This document shows positions 17,088-25,110 of a stretch of 64,000 nt of DNA, piece by piece (within the stretch, counting starts at the first letter, position 1; each line of letters opens with the position of its first letter). The stretch is from the NCBI RefSeq assembly GCF_001421415.1, contig NZ_LMKH01000036.1, forward strand, positions 320,611 to 384,610, read 5' to 3'. This DNA is from Sphingomonas sp. Leaf208 (GTDB lineage: Bacteria; Pseudomonadota; Alphaproteobacteria; Sphingomonadales; Sphingomonadaceae). Position numbers and translations under genes: made by a program. The notes beneath the pieces were generated by a model that searched no databases, was not told the origin of the DNA, and was given only the letters and a program-made list of their open reading frames with translations.

Positions 17088-17255
17088 TTACTTGATCTTG
17101 GCTTCCTTGAACTCGACATGCTTGCGCACGACGGGATCGTACTTCGAGAAGGAGAGCTTCTCCGTCTTGGTACGGGGATTCTTCTTGGTGACGTAGAAGA
17201 AGCCGGTGTCAGCGGTGCTGAGCAGCTTGATCTTTACGGTGGTCGGCTTGGCCAT
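17088..17255 (-). CDS. rpmG: 50S ribosomal protein L33
   Basis: A 55-residue basic protein: MAKPTTVKIKLLSTADTGFF followed by YVTKKNPRTKTEKLSFSKYD and PVVRKHVEFKEAKIK. This is the cysteine-free (C-minus) L33 form usual in alphaproteobacteria. It is monocistronic with its own terminator at 17016. Confidence 0.97.
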   Translation of the reverse strand: MAKPTTVKIKLLSTADTGFFYVTKKNPRTKTEKLSFSKYDPVVRKHVEFKEAKIK

Positions 17256-17447
17256 GAGCCCAATTCCTATGGCTTGAAAATGCGAAAGCGGCGAACTGAC
17301 GCCGCCGCTCCATCAGGGGCGGCGCATGGCGGACACAGGGAGCGAAGTCAAGCTTTACCCTGTCGCTGCATGCCGAGACCCGTCATTTAACCCGCTATTC
17401 ACTACCACAAGCGCATCATATCATCAGATAAAGATAGGAGCGGGATC

Positions 17448-17780
17448 GTGGGGCAGGCGCTGGTTCGAATCGACGACATGATCGCGGTGAAAGCCGATCT
17501 CGCCGCGCGAATCGCGGCAATCGATGTCCGAGCGCCCTATTCCCGCCCCTGCGACATCGCCACCGAGATCGATGCGATCCGCGTGATCGCGCATACCAAC
17601 GGCCTCAACCCGGCGGTGACCGTCGCGCACTTCGTCGATTCGGCCCTGTCGCGCGGCGAGCATGGCGCGCTGGTGCATGGCTGGCTGTCGATCCTGCGCG
17701 ATGCGGTCGGGTGCGAGCGGCAGGACGTCCAGGCGTGCCATGCGTTCGCCGCGGCGTGTTCGGTGCGCCTTGCGGAATAA
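17448..17780 (+). CDS. Unknown small protein upstream of the GDT1-like gene
   Basis: A 110-residue, mainly helical, soluble protein without signal peptide. It has no motif I recognise; notable are SRPCDIATEIDAIRVIAHTN in the middle and a Cys pair near the C-terminus. GTG at 17448 has AGGAG about 10 bases upstream; ATG at 17478 is an alternative. Its stop is 3 bases from the start of the GDT1-like gene, so the two form an operon and it may serve the same metal-related function. Confidence 0.65.
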   Translation: MGQALVRIDDMIAVKADLAARIAAIDVRAPYSRPCDIATEIDAIRVIAHTNGLNPAVTVAHFVDSALSRGEHGALVHGWLSILRDAVGCERQDVQACHAFAAACSVRLAE

Positions 17781-17783
17781 TTC

Positions 17784-18350
17784 ATGGACGCGTTGATGGC
17801 AGCGCTGGTCGCGGCGGCGCTCGCACAGTTCGGCGATCGAACGGCGTGGCTCGCGGCAATCCTGTCGGACCGATACCGAAAGCCGGGTCTTGTGATCGCG
17901 ATGGCGGCGCTGGCGTTGGTCGCGGCGAGCGGCTTGGCGGCGGCGCTCGGCGCGGTGATCGGGCCGAAGCTTGCCCCCAATGCGCAACAACTGATGCTCG
18001 CGCTCGCGTTGCTGTTGCAGGGTGGTGGATCGTTCTTTCCGGCCAAGGCACCCGAGCGGCTGGATCGCTGGAAGATCGGCGCGATCGCCACCACCGCGCT
18101 TGGCCTGTTCATCCTGGCTTTCGGCGACGGCGTTCAGTTCATCGTCCTGACGCTCGCCGCGCGGACGGCTGTCCCGGCCCTCGCGGCGATCGGCGCGACG
18201 ATCGGCTCGCTGGTGGTGATCGTCCCCGCCGCGCTGATGGGCGAGGCAGCTTTGCTTAAACTGCCGCTCAAGCCGCTCCGCATCGCCATCGGCACCGTGT
18301 TTCTGATCTTCGGTATCGTCCTGGCGCTCGGCGCACTACGATTGGTCTGA
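17784..18350 (+). CDS. TMEM165/GDT1 family membrane protein with degenerate cation motifs
   Basis: A 188-residue protein with six hydrophobic helices in two homologous halves, the UPF0016/GDT1 architecture; members export Mn2+ or exchange Ca2+/Mn2+ for protons. Each half normally carries E-x-G-D-[KR]-[ST]. Here the first is QFGDRT (residues 15-20) and the second AFGDGVQ (112-118), so both glutamates are replaced (Gln15, Ala112) while the aspartates stay. The start ATG at 17784 follows the upstream gene by 3 bases. Membership is clear from layout and motif remnants; transport of divalent cations is doubtful. Confidence 0.85.
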   Translation: MDALMAALVAAALAQFGDRTAWLAAILSDRYRKPGLVIAMAALALVAASGLAAALGAVIGPKLAPNAQQLMLALALLLQGGGSFFPAKAPERLDRWKIGAIATTALGLFILAFGDGVQFIVLTLAARTAVPALAAIGATIGSLVVIVPAALMGEAALLKLPLKPLRIAIGTVFLIFGIVLALGALRLV

Positions 18351-18411
18351 CGGCCGGGAGCAAGTTTGCGTTCGGATCGTTCACGCGACGACTTTCCAAC
18401 GGGAGCTAAAC

Positions 18412-18909
18412 ATGGCCGAGATCAACCCTGCCCTCGACACGCCGACCGACCTGCCGAGCAACAGCACCAAGTCGGTCGCCGATGCGCTGAACGCCGCGCT
18501 CGCCGATTGCTATGCGCTGTATCTCAAGACCAAGAATTTCCACTGGCACATGTCGGGGCCGCATTTTCGCGACTATCATTTGCTGCTCGACGACCAGTCC
18601 GCGCAGATCATCGGCGTGACCGACGCGATCGCCGAGCGCGTGCGTAAGACCGGCAACACGACGCTGCGCTCGATCGGGGATATTTCGCGGCATCAGACGA
18701 TCGCCGACAACGACATGGCGTTCGTCGGCCCGACCGAGATGCTCGCCGAACTGCGCGAAGATAATCTCAAGCTCGTCGAGCAGTTCCGCATCGTCAAGGA
18801 CGCTGCCGACGCGGCGAAGGACAACGCGACGAGCGGGATCGTCGACGAGTGGACCGATCATGCCGAAGAGCGTGCGTGGTTCCTGTTCGAGGCTAGCCGA
18901 AAGGGTTGA
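18412..18909 (+). CDS. dps: Dps family DNA-binding ferritin-like protein
   Basis: A 165-residue miniferritin that oxidises Fe2+ with H2O2 and stores iron, protecting DNA. The inter-subunit ferroxidase ligands are in KNFHWHMSGPHFRDYHLLLDD (about 42-62; the first histidine pair, then Asp/Glu), followed by DAIAERVRKTG. The C-terminal helix ends VDEWTDHAEERAWFLFE. The polar N-terminal 20 residues are typical of the MrgA/Dps group. Monocistronic, with a hairpin directly downstream. Confidence 0.93.
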   Translation: MAEINPALDTPTDLPSNSTKSVADALNAALADCYALYLKTKNFHWHMSGPHFRDYHLLLDDQSAQIIGVTDAIAERVRKTGNTTLRSIGDISRHQTIADNDMAFVGPTEMLAELREDNLKLVEQFRIVKDAADAAKDNATSGIVDEWTDHAEERAWFLFEASRKG

Positions 18910-18927
18910 GAGCGGCGCCGTCGCCTC

Positions 18928-18952
18928 AATCCTCCCCCGCAAGGGGAGGATT
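18928..18952 (+). terminator. Hairpin terminator after dps
   Basis: AATCCTCCCC-CGCAA-GGGGAGGATT is a perfect 10-base stem 19 bases after the dps stop, followed by GTTAGG. The arms resemble the ends of family 3 repeats, so it may be a solo half-element used as terminator. Confidence 0.65.
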
Positions 18953-19077
18953 GTTAGGCCACTCCACCCTCAACTGCCCGGCAACTTTCAAAACTGCGGA
19001 TTGACCGTCGCCGGGGCCGCCCGCCGGCGGTCGTTTCGCCTCTGCATCCCTTCGGGCGGCAGGTGCGTTTACCGACG

Positions 19078-20670
19078 ATGCACGCTTTTGCCGCCCTGCT
19101 CGACTCGCTCACCTACACCCGGTCGCGTAACGCCAAGCTGAAGCTGATTGCGGATTACCTGCGCGCGACGCCGGATCCGGATCGTGGCTGGGCGATGGCG
19201 GCGCTGACCGGCGATCTCGATCTCAAGGGCGTGAAGTCCGCTGTGATCCGCGGGTTGATCGAGGAGCGCGTCGACCCGGTGCTGTTCCGGATGAGCCGCG
19301 ATTATGTCGGCGATACCGCGGAGACGGTGGCGCTGCTTTGGCCTGAGCCGACGGTGCCGGTGGATCCGACGCCCTTGTCGATCACCGATGTCGTCGAGCG
19401 GCTGGCGGCGTTGTCGCGGGCCGATGCGCCGGGTGCGCTGGCGGATATGCTCGATCGGTCCGATGCCGAGGAGCGGTTCGCATTGCTCAAGATGGCGACG
19501 GGCGCGTTGCGGATCGGCGTGTCGGCGCGGTTGGCGAAGACGGCGCTCGCCGATGCGTTCGGGCTCGACGTCGATGCGGTCGAGGAGGTCTGGCACGGGC
19601 TCGATGCGCCGTATCCGAGCCTGTTCGCCTGGGCGGAGGGGACCGGAGAGCAGCCGACGCCGGCGGACGTCCCCGTATTTCGGCCGTTCATGCTCGCGCA
19701 CGGACTCGAAGACCTGCGCGTCGATCTCGTCGACTATGCCGCCGAGTGGAAATGGGACGGCATCCGCGTGCAGATCGTCCATGTTGCAGGTGAGACGCGA
19801 CTCTACAGTCGCACCGGTGACGACGTGACGGGCAGCTTCCCCGAGATTGCAGCTGCGTTCCGGACGCCGGGGACGGTCGACGGCGAACTGCTGGTGAAGG
19901 GCGAGCATCAGGGCGGGACGCTGGAGGATGGCGGCGGGGCGGCGAGCTTCAACGCGTTGCAGCAAAGGCTCGGGCGCAAGACGGTGTCGGCAAAGATGCT
20001 GGCGGACTATCCCGCGTTCGTGCGGCTTTACGATCTGCTGATCGATGGCGACGAGGATTTGCGCGCGCTACCCTGGACCGAGCGGCGGAAGCGGTTGGAG
20101 GCGTTCGTGCCGCAACTCGATTCCGAACGGTTCGATCTGAGCGTCGTGATCGAGGCGGATGACTTCACCGCGCTGGAGGCGATCCGTGCGACCGCGCGCG
20201 ACTCGGCGATCGAAGGCGTCATGCTGAAGCGTCGCGATTCGCCGTACGTCGGCGGGCGCCGTGCCGGGCTCTGGTATAAATGGAAGCGTGATCCGCTGAC
20301 CGCCGACTGCGTGATGATGTACGCGCAGCGTGGCTCGGGGCGGCGGTCGTCTTATTATTCCGACTATACCTTCGGCTGCTGGACCGAAGAGGGCGAACTG
20401 CTCCCGGTCGGGAAAGCCTATTCGGGGATCACCGACGAAGAGCTCAAAATGCTTGACAGCTTCGTGCGCAACCACACGCAGAACCGGTTCGGGCCGGTAC
20501 GCGAGGTCGAGAAGACGCTGGTGCTGGAGATCGCGTTCGATTCGCTGCACGATTCGAAGCGGCACAAATCGGGCGTGGCGATGCGCTTTCCCCGGATCGC
20601 GCGGATCCGGACGGACAAGCCCGCGGCGGAGGCGGACCGGATCGAGACGCTCAAGCGGATGATCACGTAA
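19078..20670 (+). CDS. ATP-dependent DNA ligase of the ligase-associated (cisplatin damage response) set
   Basis: A 530-residue ATP-dependent ligase. An N-terminal helical domain (about 1-200, starting MHAFAALLDSLTYTRSR) precedes the nucleotidyltransferase domain with adenylation Lys225 in EWKWDGIRVQ, then RLYSRTGDDVTG, the acid motif in VDGELLVKG, EGVMLKRRDSPY and WYKWKRDPL, and a C-terminal OB domain. This is the bacterial ligase grouped with an Lhr helicase, an MBL exonuclease and PdeM, all present in this window, and not the LigD type. An upstream GTG at 19063 is in frame; ATG at 19078 fits the family N-terminus better. Confidence 0.93.
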   Translation: MHAFAALLDSLTYTRSRNAKLKLIADYLRATPDPDRGWAMAALTGDLDLKGVKSAVIRGLIEERVDPVLFRMSRDYVGDTAETVALLWPEPTVPVDPTPLSITDVVERLAALSRADAPGALADMLDRSDAEERFALLKMATGALRIGVSARLAKTALADAFGLDVDAVEEVWHGLDAPYPSLFAWAEGTGEQPTPADVPVFRPFMLAHGLEDLRVDLVDYAAEWKWDGIRVQIVHVAGETRLYSRTGDDVTGSFPEIAAAFRTPGTVDGELLVKGEHQGGTLEDGGGAASFNALQQRLGRKTVSAKMLADYPAFVRLYDLLIDGDEDLRALPWTERRKRLEAFVPQLDSERFDLSVVIEADDFTALEAIRATARDSAIEGVMLKRRDSPYVGGRRAGLWYKWKRDPLTADCVMMYAQRGSGRRSSYYSDYTFGCWTEEGELLPVGKAYSGITDEELKMLDSFVRNHTQNRFGPVREVEKTLVLEIAFDSLHDSKRHKSGVAMRFPRIARIRTDKPAAEADRIETLKRMIT

Positions 20671-20740
20671 TCCGCGCGTCATGGAAGTGCGTGGCCGTGC
20701 GGGGTATTGACCCGGTCTTGGTACAAGTCAGGACGATCCG

Positions 20741-21514
20741 GTGAAAAGTAGGAAATATCCACGCACGGTAGCGGCACGACGCTGGCGGCGCGGTGCGTGG
20801 GTGACTGGTATCGTGTCCGCGATCGTCGTGCTGTTCGTCTACCTCGCCGGCTATTTCGACCGCGACCCGGTGCATGTGTATCCGGCGATCGGCGTGCACG
20901 CGTCGGGGCCGCCGCCGATCGCGGTGGTGAATTTTTCGGGCGACATGGGGCTGCGGTTCCTGCTGGGCGCGTCGACCTCGCGGGGGCTGACCGAGCACGG
21001 CATTCCGGTCGTCGGGATCACTACGCCGGCGCTGTTCGCGCATCATCGGACGCGACAGGAACTCGATGCGATCATCGCGGATGGCGTGCGGACGGCGCTC
21101 TCGCGGACCGGGGCGAAGCGGGTCGTGGTGATGGGGCAATCCTACGGCGCGGATATCGTCCAGACCGGACTCGCCAACCTGCCGGCGGACTTGCGGCCAC
21201 GCGTTGCCGCGATCGTGCTGATACTGCCGGGTGACACGGTCTTCTATCGCGCCGATCCGTCCAGCTTGCTGTACGATCACGGCACGCCCGACAGCATGGG
21301 CGCGACCACCGGTAACCAGCTGACCTGGGCGCCACTCACCTGCATCTATGGGGTGGAGGAAACCGACAGCCTGTGCCCGCTGCTGACGACGGCGAACGCG
21401 CGGAAGGTCGGGATGCCGGGGGGGCATAATATCCGTCACGATGCGGATGGCCTGCTGCGGCATGTGCTGGCGACGATACGGGCGGTGGCGCCGAGTGCGG
21501 GGCATGGGTTTTAA
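20741..21514 (+). CDS. AcvB/VirJ-like alpha/beta hydrolase
   Basis: A 257-residue protein with a basic N-terminus, one membrane anchor (about 20-38) and a periplasmic alpha/beta hydrolase domain of the VirJ family. The family's SGDGGW motif reads NFSGDMGLRFLL, the nucleophile elbow is VMGQSYGAD (Ser134) and the last histidine lies in MPGGHNIRHD. In Agrobacterium AcvB/VirJ degrades lysyl-phosphatidylglycerol; here no lpiA-like synthase adjoins it. It begins with GTG at 20741, 70 bases after the ligase stop, and may be cotranscribed. Confidence 0.85.
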   Translation: MKSRKYPRTVAARRWRRGAWVTGIVSAIVVLFVYLAGYFDRDPVHVYPAIGVHASGPPPIAVVNFSGDMGLRFLLGASTSRGLTEHGIPVVGITTPALFAHHRTRQELDAIIADGVRTALSRTGAKRVVVMGQSYGADIVQTGLANLPADLRPRVAAIVLILPGDTVFYRADPSSLLYDHGTPDSMGATTGNQLTWAPLTCIYGVEETDSLCPLLTTANARKVGMPGGHNIRHDADGLLRHVLATIRAVAPSAGHGF

Positions 21515-21585
21515 GGCTGGGCGATACGCTATCTTGTGACCCCTATTACAATCCCGACACTGTCCCGAACTTCCGCCTCCCAACC

Positions 21586-21666
21586 GTCATCCAGCGAACG
21601 CTGGGATCGCAGCATGTGGGGCACGCGCCTGCCAAACGGAGATACCCCAGCTTTCGCTGGGATGAC
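21586..21666. repeat. Family 4 inverted repeat (GTCATCC..GGATGAC ends)
   Basis: GTCATCCAGCGAACGCTGGG at the left and CCCAGCTTTCGCTGGGATGAC at the right form inverted arms of about 20 bases, each also an inner hairpin (CCAGCG/CGCTGG). It lies in the convergent 280-base space 21515-21794, directly followed by a family 2 element. Confidence 0.75.
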
Positions 21667-21701
21667 GAGTTAGGCTCTAAGCGGCATGGCGGCAGCACTA
21701 T

Positions 21702-21758
21702 TTGTTCTCCCGCGAAGGCGGGAGTCCAGTCTGGGCTCCCGCCTTCGCGGGAGAACAA
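21702..21758. repeat. Family 2 palindromic repeat, copy c (compact)
   Basis: TTGTTCTCCCGCGAAGGCGG then GAGTCCAG, and CTGGGCTCCCGCC then TTCGCGGGAGAACAA: a 57-base, nearly perfect palindrome with almost no spacer, making a very strong hairpin in both directions. It sits between the convergent VirJ-like and glutaminyl cyclotransferase genes. Confidence 0.88.
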
Positions 21759-21794
21759 GTAAGGGTGCGTTGTCGGGGAAACGGAAACGCGCAA

Positions 21795-22628
21795 CTATTG
21801 CGGCGTGGCGGCAATCTTTATTTCGAAGAGCGTCGGCCAGTATTTGCCCGTCACGAACAACCGGTCGGCCTTCGCGTCCCAGGCGATGCCGTTGAGGACC
21901 GCCTCTGGATCGGTCGCGGCGACTTCGGCGACCAGCGGACGGAGGTCGATGACCGCGGTCACCTTGCCGGACGCGGGATCGATGCGGACGAGGAAGCCGG
22001 TGTGCCAGACGTTGGCGAGCAGCGCGCCGTGGACATATTCGAGTTCGTTGATGTCGCGTAATGGGCGCCCGTCGATCGTTACCGCCACGCGTTTGCGTTC
22101 GGCGAGAGTGAGCGGATCGCGGACGATGATATCGGGGCTGCCGTCGGACTGAAGCAGCGAGACGCCGTCGCTCGTCAGCCCCCAGCCTTCGCCGGTGTAG
22201 CGGTTTTGGCCTTTGGGTTTCAGCGTGCGAACGTCCCAGCGGTGCGCGATGCCGTCGTGCCAGGTGAGGCTGACGAGCTGGTCCTTCCACAGCGCGAGGC
22301 CTTCGCCGAACTGCGCAGGGTCGATTCGCGCTCTGGCGAGGATCTTGCCGTCCTTGAGCGCGACGCGGCGGACGTCGGATTGGCGCTCCTGCCCCGTGCT
22401 CTCGTACAGCGCACCGTCGTGCCAGAGCAGCCCTTCGGTGAACGCGGTGCGGTCGTGCGGATAGCGCGCGACGATCGTTGCCGAGAACACCGGCACGCGG
22501 GTCGGCTCGCGCGGAGCTGCGACAGCACCCTGCCCGGCCTGCGCCGCGGACGACAGCGAAGACGATGAAACGAGAACGGCCGGTCCCGCCAAAGCAAGAC
22601 CGGCCGCAATCATTATCCTACCGAACAC
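21795..22628 (-). CDS. Glutaminyl-peptide cyclotransferase, secreted
   Basis: A 277-residue beta-propeller enzyme of the plant/bacterial glutamine cyclotransferase family, which forms N-terminal pyroglutamate. A signal peptide (about 1-30) is followed by blade motifs: AFTEGLLWHDGALYESTG, FGEGLALWKDQLVSLTW, YTGEGWGLTSDG, RDINELEYVHGALLANVW and AVLNGIAWDAKADRLFVTGK, which carry the conserved Glu/Asn residues. The start is GTG 22628 or ATG 22613. Convergent with the VirJ-like gene, which is also exported. Family is clear; substrate proteins are unknown. Confidence 0.92.
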   Translation of the reverse strand: MFGRIMIAAGLALAGPAVLVSSSSLSSAAQAGQGAVAAPREPTRVPVFSATIVARYPHDRTAFTEGLLWHDGALYESTGQERQSDVRRVALKDGKILARARIDPAQFGEGLALWKDQLVSLTWHDGIAHRWDVRTLKPKGQNRYTGEGWGLTSDGVSLLQSDGSPDIIVRDPLTLAERKRVAVTIDGRPLRDINELEYVHGALLANVWHTGFLVRIDPASGKVTAVIDLRPLVAEVAATDPEAVLNGIAWDAKADRLFVTGKYWPTLFEIKIAATPQ

Positions 22629-22659
22629 GGTACGACCAGCGTTCTGAGTCAGACAGCTA

Positions 22660-23529
22660 TCAGCCGCCTGCGCTCAGGTTCACCGCTGCGTACTTGCCGC
22701 GACGATCAACCTCAAGCTCGAACTCGAGCTTGTCGCCCTCGTTCAGCGTCGACATGCCGGCGCGCTCGACGGCCGAGATGTGGACGAATGCGTCAGGCTG
22801 TCCGTCGTCGCGCTGGATAAAGCCGAAGCCCTTCATCGCGTTGAAGAACTTGACCGTACCGGTCGCCTTCTCGCCGGTAAGCTGACGCTGTGCGCCACCT
22901 GCACCACCGTCACGGTCGCGATCGCCACCACGAGGCGCGCCCGGGCCAGCATCACGGTCACGCGGCGGGCCGCGATCGGTGACGGCCATCGGCTCGCCGT
23001 CGATCTTGAGGTCGGTTGCCGAGATACGGCCACCGCGGTCGACGAGCGTGAAGCCGAGCGGCTGCCCCTCGGCGAGAGCGACCATGCCGGCCTGCTCGAC
23101 GGCGCTGATGTGGACGAACACGTCCTCGCCGCCGTCATCGCGAACGACGAAGCCGAAGCCCTTCTGCGCGTTGAAGAACTTTACGACGCCCGTGCCTTCG
23201 CCGACAACCTGGGGAGGCATGCCGCGACCACCGCCGCCGCCGCCACCGCCCGAGAAGCCGCCGCCACCGCCGCCGCCGCGGTAACCACCGCCGCCGCCGC
23301 CGCTGCCGCCACCGAAGCTGCTGCCGCCGCCGTAGCTGCTGCCACCGCCGCCACCGTAGCTCGAGCCACCGCCGCCGCCATAGCTGCTACCGCCGCCGCC
23401 GCCGAACCGATCGCCGCCACCGCCAAAGCTGCTGCCGCCGCCGAACTCGTTGTCGCCGCCGCCGAAGCTGTCGCGCTTGTCGCGGCCACGCCCGCCACGG
23501 TTCCCGCGGCCACCTTTATCGAAACCCAT
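22660..23529 (-). CDS. Double cold-shock-domain protein with a long Gly-rich N-terminus
   Basis: A 289-residue nucleic-acid-binding protein. Residues 1-110 are nearly all Gly with Arg, Ser, Phe and Tyr (RGGRGRDKRD, then GGGGSSYGG repeats). Two cold-shock domains follow: about 112-178 and 223-289, each with the RNP1 motif (KGFGFVVRDD; KGFGFIQRDD) and RNP2 (VFVHIS; AFVHIS). An RDRD/RGGDRD linker joins them. Bacterial CspA proteins are about 70 residues, so this is an enlarged RNA chaperone type seen in alphaproteobacteria. ATG at 23529 is chosen because upstream frame has no conserved content. It is divergent from rnd. Confidence 0.9.
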   Translation of the reverse strand: MGFDKGGRGNRGGRGRDKRDSFGGGDNEFGGGSSFGGGGDRFGGGGGSSYGGGGGSSYGGGGGSSYGGGSSFGGGSGGGGGGYRGGGGGGGFSGGGGGGGGRGMPPQVVGEGTGVVKFFNAQKGFGFVVRDDGGEDVFVHISAVEQAGMVALAEGQPLGFTLVDRGGRISATDLKIDGEPMAVTDRGPPRDRDAGPGAPRGGDRDRDGGAGGAQRQLTGEKATGTVKFFNAMKGFGFIQRDDGQPDAFVHISAVERAGMSTLNEGDKLEFELEVDRRGKYAAVNLSAGG

Positions 23530-23686
23530 AAGCTCTGTTCGTCTTCCCGGTTCGCCCGCAAATTTCTCAAAACCCTTGTGCCGGACGACGAACGCAGGTT
23601 TTCCAGCGCGAAACCTTTTGCGCCTTGAGGGGACCCTTAGCGCAAAATACAAGCCGTCGCGAATAGATTCTGATCCGAGGGCGCTC

Positions 23687-23778
23687 GATTTGGATCGATA
23701 CTGGCGCAAGTGTCGCGCGCCAGCCACGACTCGTCGCATCAACGATCGCAAAGCCTTCTTGTCGCCTGATTTGGATCG
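23687..23778. promoter_or_regulatory. Repeated GATTTGGATCG in the divergent control region
   Basis: GATTTGGATCG occurs at 23687-23697 and again at 23768-23778, 81 bases apart, in the 302-base space 23530-23831 between the cold-shock gene and rnd. The rest of this space shows no gene; it could hold a long 5' leader for the cold-shock mRNA. Confidence 0.35.
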
Positions 23779-23831
23779 GTGACGCATATAGAGGCATTGA
23801 GCGTTAAGCTTCGGGCGGCTACGGCCGGCGC

Positions 23832-24452
23832 ATGACAGTTCATCTCCACGAAGGCGACATTCCCGCCGACCTGTTCGCGGCCGGCGCCGCGATCGCCGTC
23901 GATACCGAGACGATGGGGCTGATCACGCCTCGCGACCGGTTGTGTCTCGTCCAGCTTTCCGATGGCGGCCCCGACGAGCACCTCGTCCGATTCGCCGCGG
24001 GTGCCGGCTACGACGCGCCCAATCTGAAGGCGTTGTTGGCCGATCCGGCGCGCGTGAAGCTCTATCACTTCGGTCGGTTCGATATCGCCGCGGTTCAATA
24101 TTATCTCGGGGTGGTCGCGGCACCGGTATACTGCACCAAGATCGCGTCGCGGCTGGTGCGGACCTACACCGATCGTCACGGTCTCAAGGAAATCGTCCGC
24201 GAACTGCTCGGCCAGGATATCTCGAAGCAGCAGCAGTCGTCGGACTGGGGCAGCCCCGAACTGTCCGAGGCGCAGAAGGATTATGCGGCGTCGGACGTCC
24301 GCTTTCTCCACCGGCTGCGGACCGAGCTCGACAAGCGATTGATTCGCGAAGGCCGGATGGAGCTCGCGCAAGCGTGCTTCGACTTCCTGCCGACTCGTGC
24401 CGCGCTCGATATCGCCGGCTGGCCCGAAATCGACATTTTCGCACACGCTTGA
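23832..24452 (+). CDS. Ribonuclease D-like 3'-5' exonuclease
   Basis: A 206-residue DEDD exonuclease domain alone, lacking the HRDC domain of E. coli RNase D (375 residues). Exo I: VDTETMGL (Asp24, Glu26). Exo II: KLYHFGRFDIAAV with the Asp. Exo III: YAASDVRFLHRL with Tyr and Asp, so the DEDDy set is complete. It probably trims tRNA or other small RNA 3' ends. The stop overlaps the lptC start by one base (TGATG), heading the rnd-lptC-lptA-lptB-rpoN block common in alphaproteobacteria. Confidence 0.92.
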   Translation: MTVHLHEGDIPADLFAAGAAIAVDTETMGLITPRDRLCLVQLSDGGPDEHLVRFAAGAGYDAPNLKALLADPARVKLYHFGRFDIAAVQYYLGVVAAPVYCTKIASRLVRTYTDRHGLKEIVRELLGQDISKQQQSSDWGSPELSEAQKDYAASDVRFLHRLRTELDKRLIREGRMELAQACFDFLPTRAALDIAGWPEIDIFAHA

Positions 24453-25105
24453 TGGACGTTCCGCCCCCCTCACCCGTCGCCCGTCGCGTCCGTAGCGCGC
24501 GACAGGACTGGGCCGCGCCCGGTGGCAGTCACGATCGGTTCGTGGCTATCGCCCGCGTCGGCCTGCCGACCGCGATCGGCGTGCTGGCGGCGTTCCTGGT
24601 GATGGCGCCGCTGACCGCGGGGGGCGACGTGTCGTTCCTGCTCGACAAGAACAAGGTCGACGTCGCGCAGGAGCGGATGAAGACGCAGGTCGCGCGCTAT
24701 CGCGGCGAGGATACCAAGGGCCAGGCGTTCACGCTCGACGCGGCCTCGGCGATCCAGAAAAGCTCGGCCGAGCCGATCGTCCAGCTCAACCAGCTCGCCG
24801 CACAGATCCAGCTGACCGACGGCCCCGCCAACATCAAGGCGAACACCGGCCGCTACGACATGGATACCGAGAAGGTGCAGCTGTTCGGTCCGCTGAACGC
24901 CACCGCAGCAGGTGGCTACGACCTGAAGACCACCAACGCGACGATCGACATGAAGGCGCGCACGCTTGAAAGCGGCGGGGCTGCGACCGGCACCGTCCAG
25001 CAGGGGACGTTCAGCGCGAACAAGCTGCGCGCGAACCTGGAAGAGCGGACCGTGACGCTCGATGGCAATGCGCGCTTGCGGATCATCCCCAGAGGGCCGA
25101 AATAG
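24452..25105 (+). CDS. lptC: LPS export protein LptC
   Basis: A 217-residue bitopic protein. A 30-residue polar N-terminus precedes one membrane helix (about 33-52, ARVGLPTAIGVLAAFLVMAP). The periplasmic part is a beta-jellyroll of LptC type, with KANTGRYDMDTEKVQLFG and MKARTLESGGAATGTV. It receives LPS from LptBFG and passes it to LptA. The frame is open from 23942, but ATG 24452 overlaps the rnd stop and places the helix properly. Only 5 bases separate it from lptA. Confidence 0.9.
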   Translation: MDVPPPSPVARRVRSARQDWAAPGGSHDRFVAIARVGLPTAIGVLAAFLVMAPLTAGGDVSFLLDKNKVDVAQERMKTQVARYRGEDTKGQAFTLDAASAIQKSSAEPIVQLNQLAAQIQLTDGPANIKANTGRYDMDTEKVQLFGPLNATAAGGYDLKTTNATIDMKARTLESGGAATGTVQQGTFSANKLRANLEERTVTLDGNARLRIIPRGPK

Positions 25106-25110
25106 CCGCC

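Noticed and set aside
17455..17475. GGTTCGAATC resembling a tRNA T-loop
   Set aside because: No acceptor stem, anticodon arm or CCA fits around it; it lies inside a coding frame with its own ribosome site.
19063..19077. GTG at 19063 as ligase start
   Set aside because: It adds only five residues that do not fit the usual N-terminus of this ligase family; ATG 19078 gives that N-terminus.
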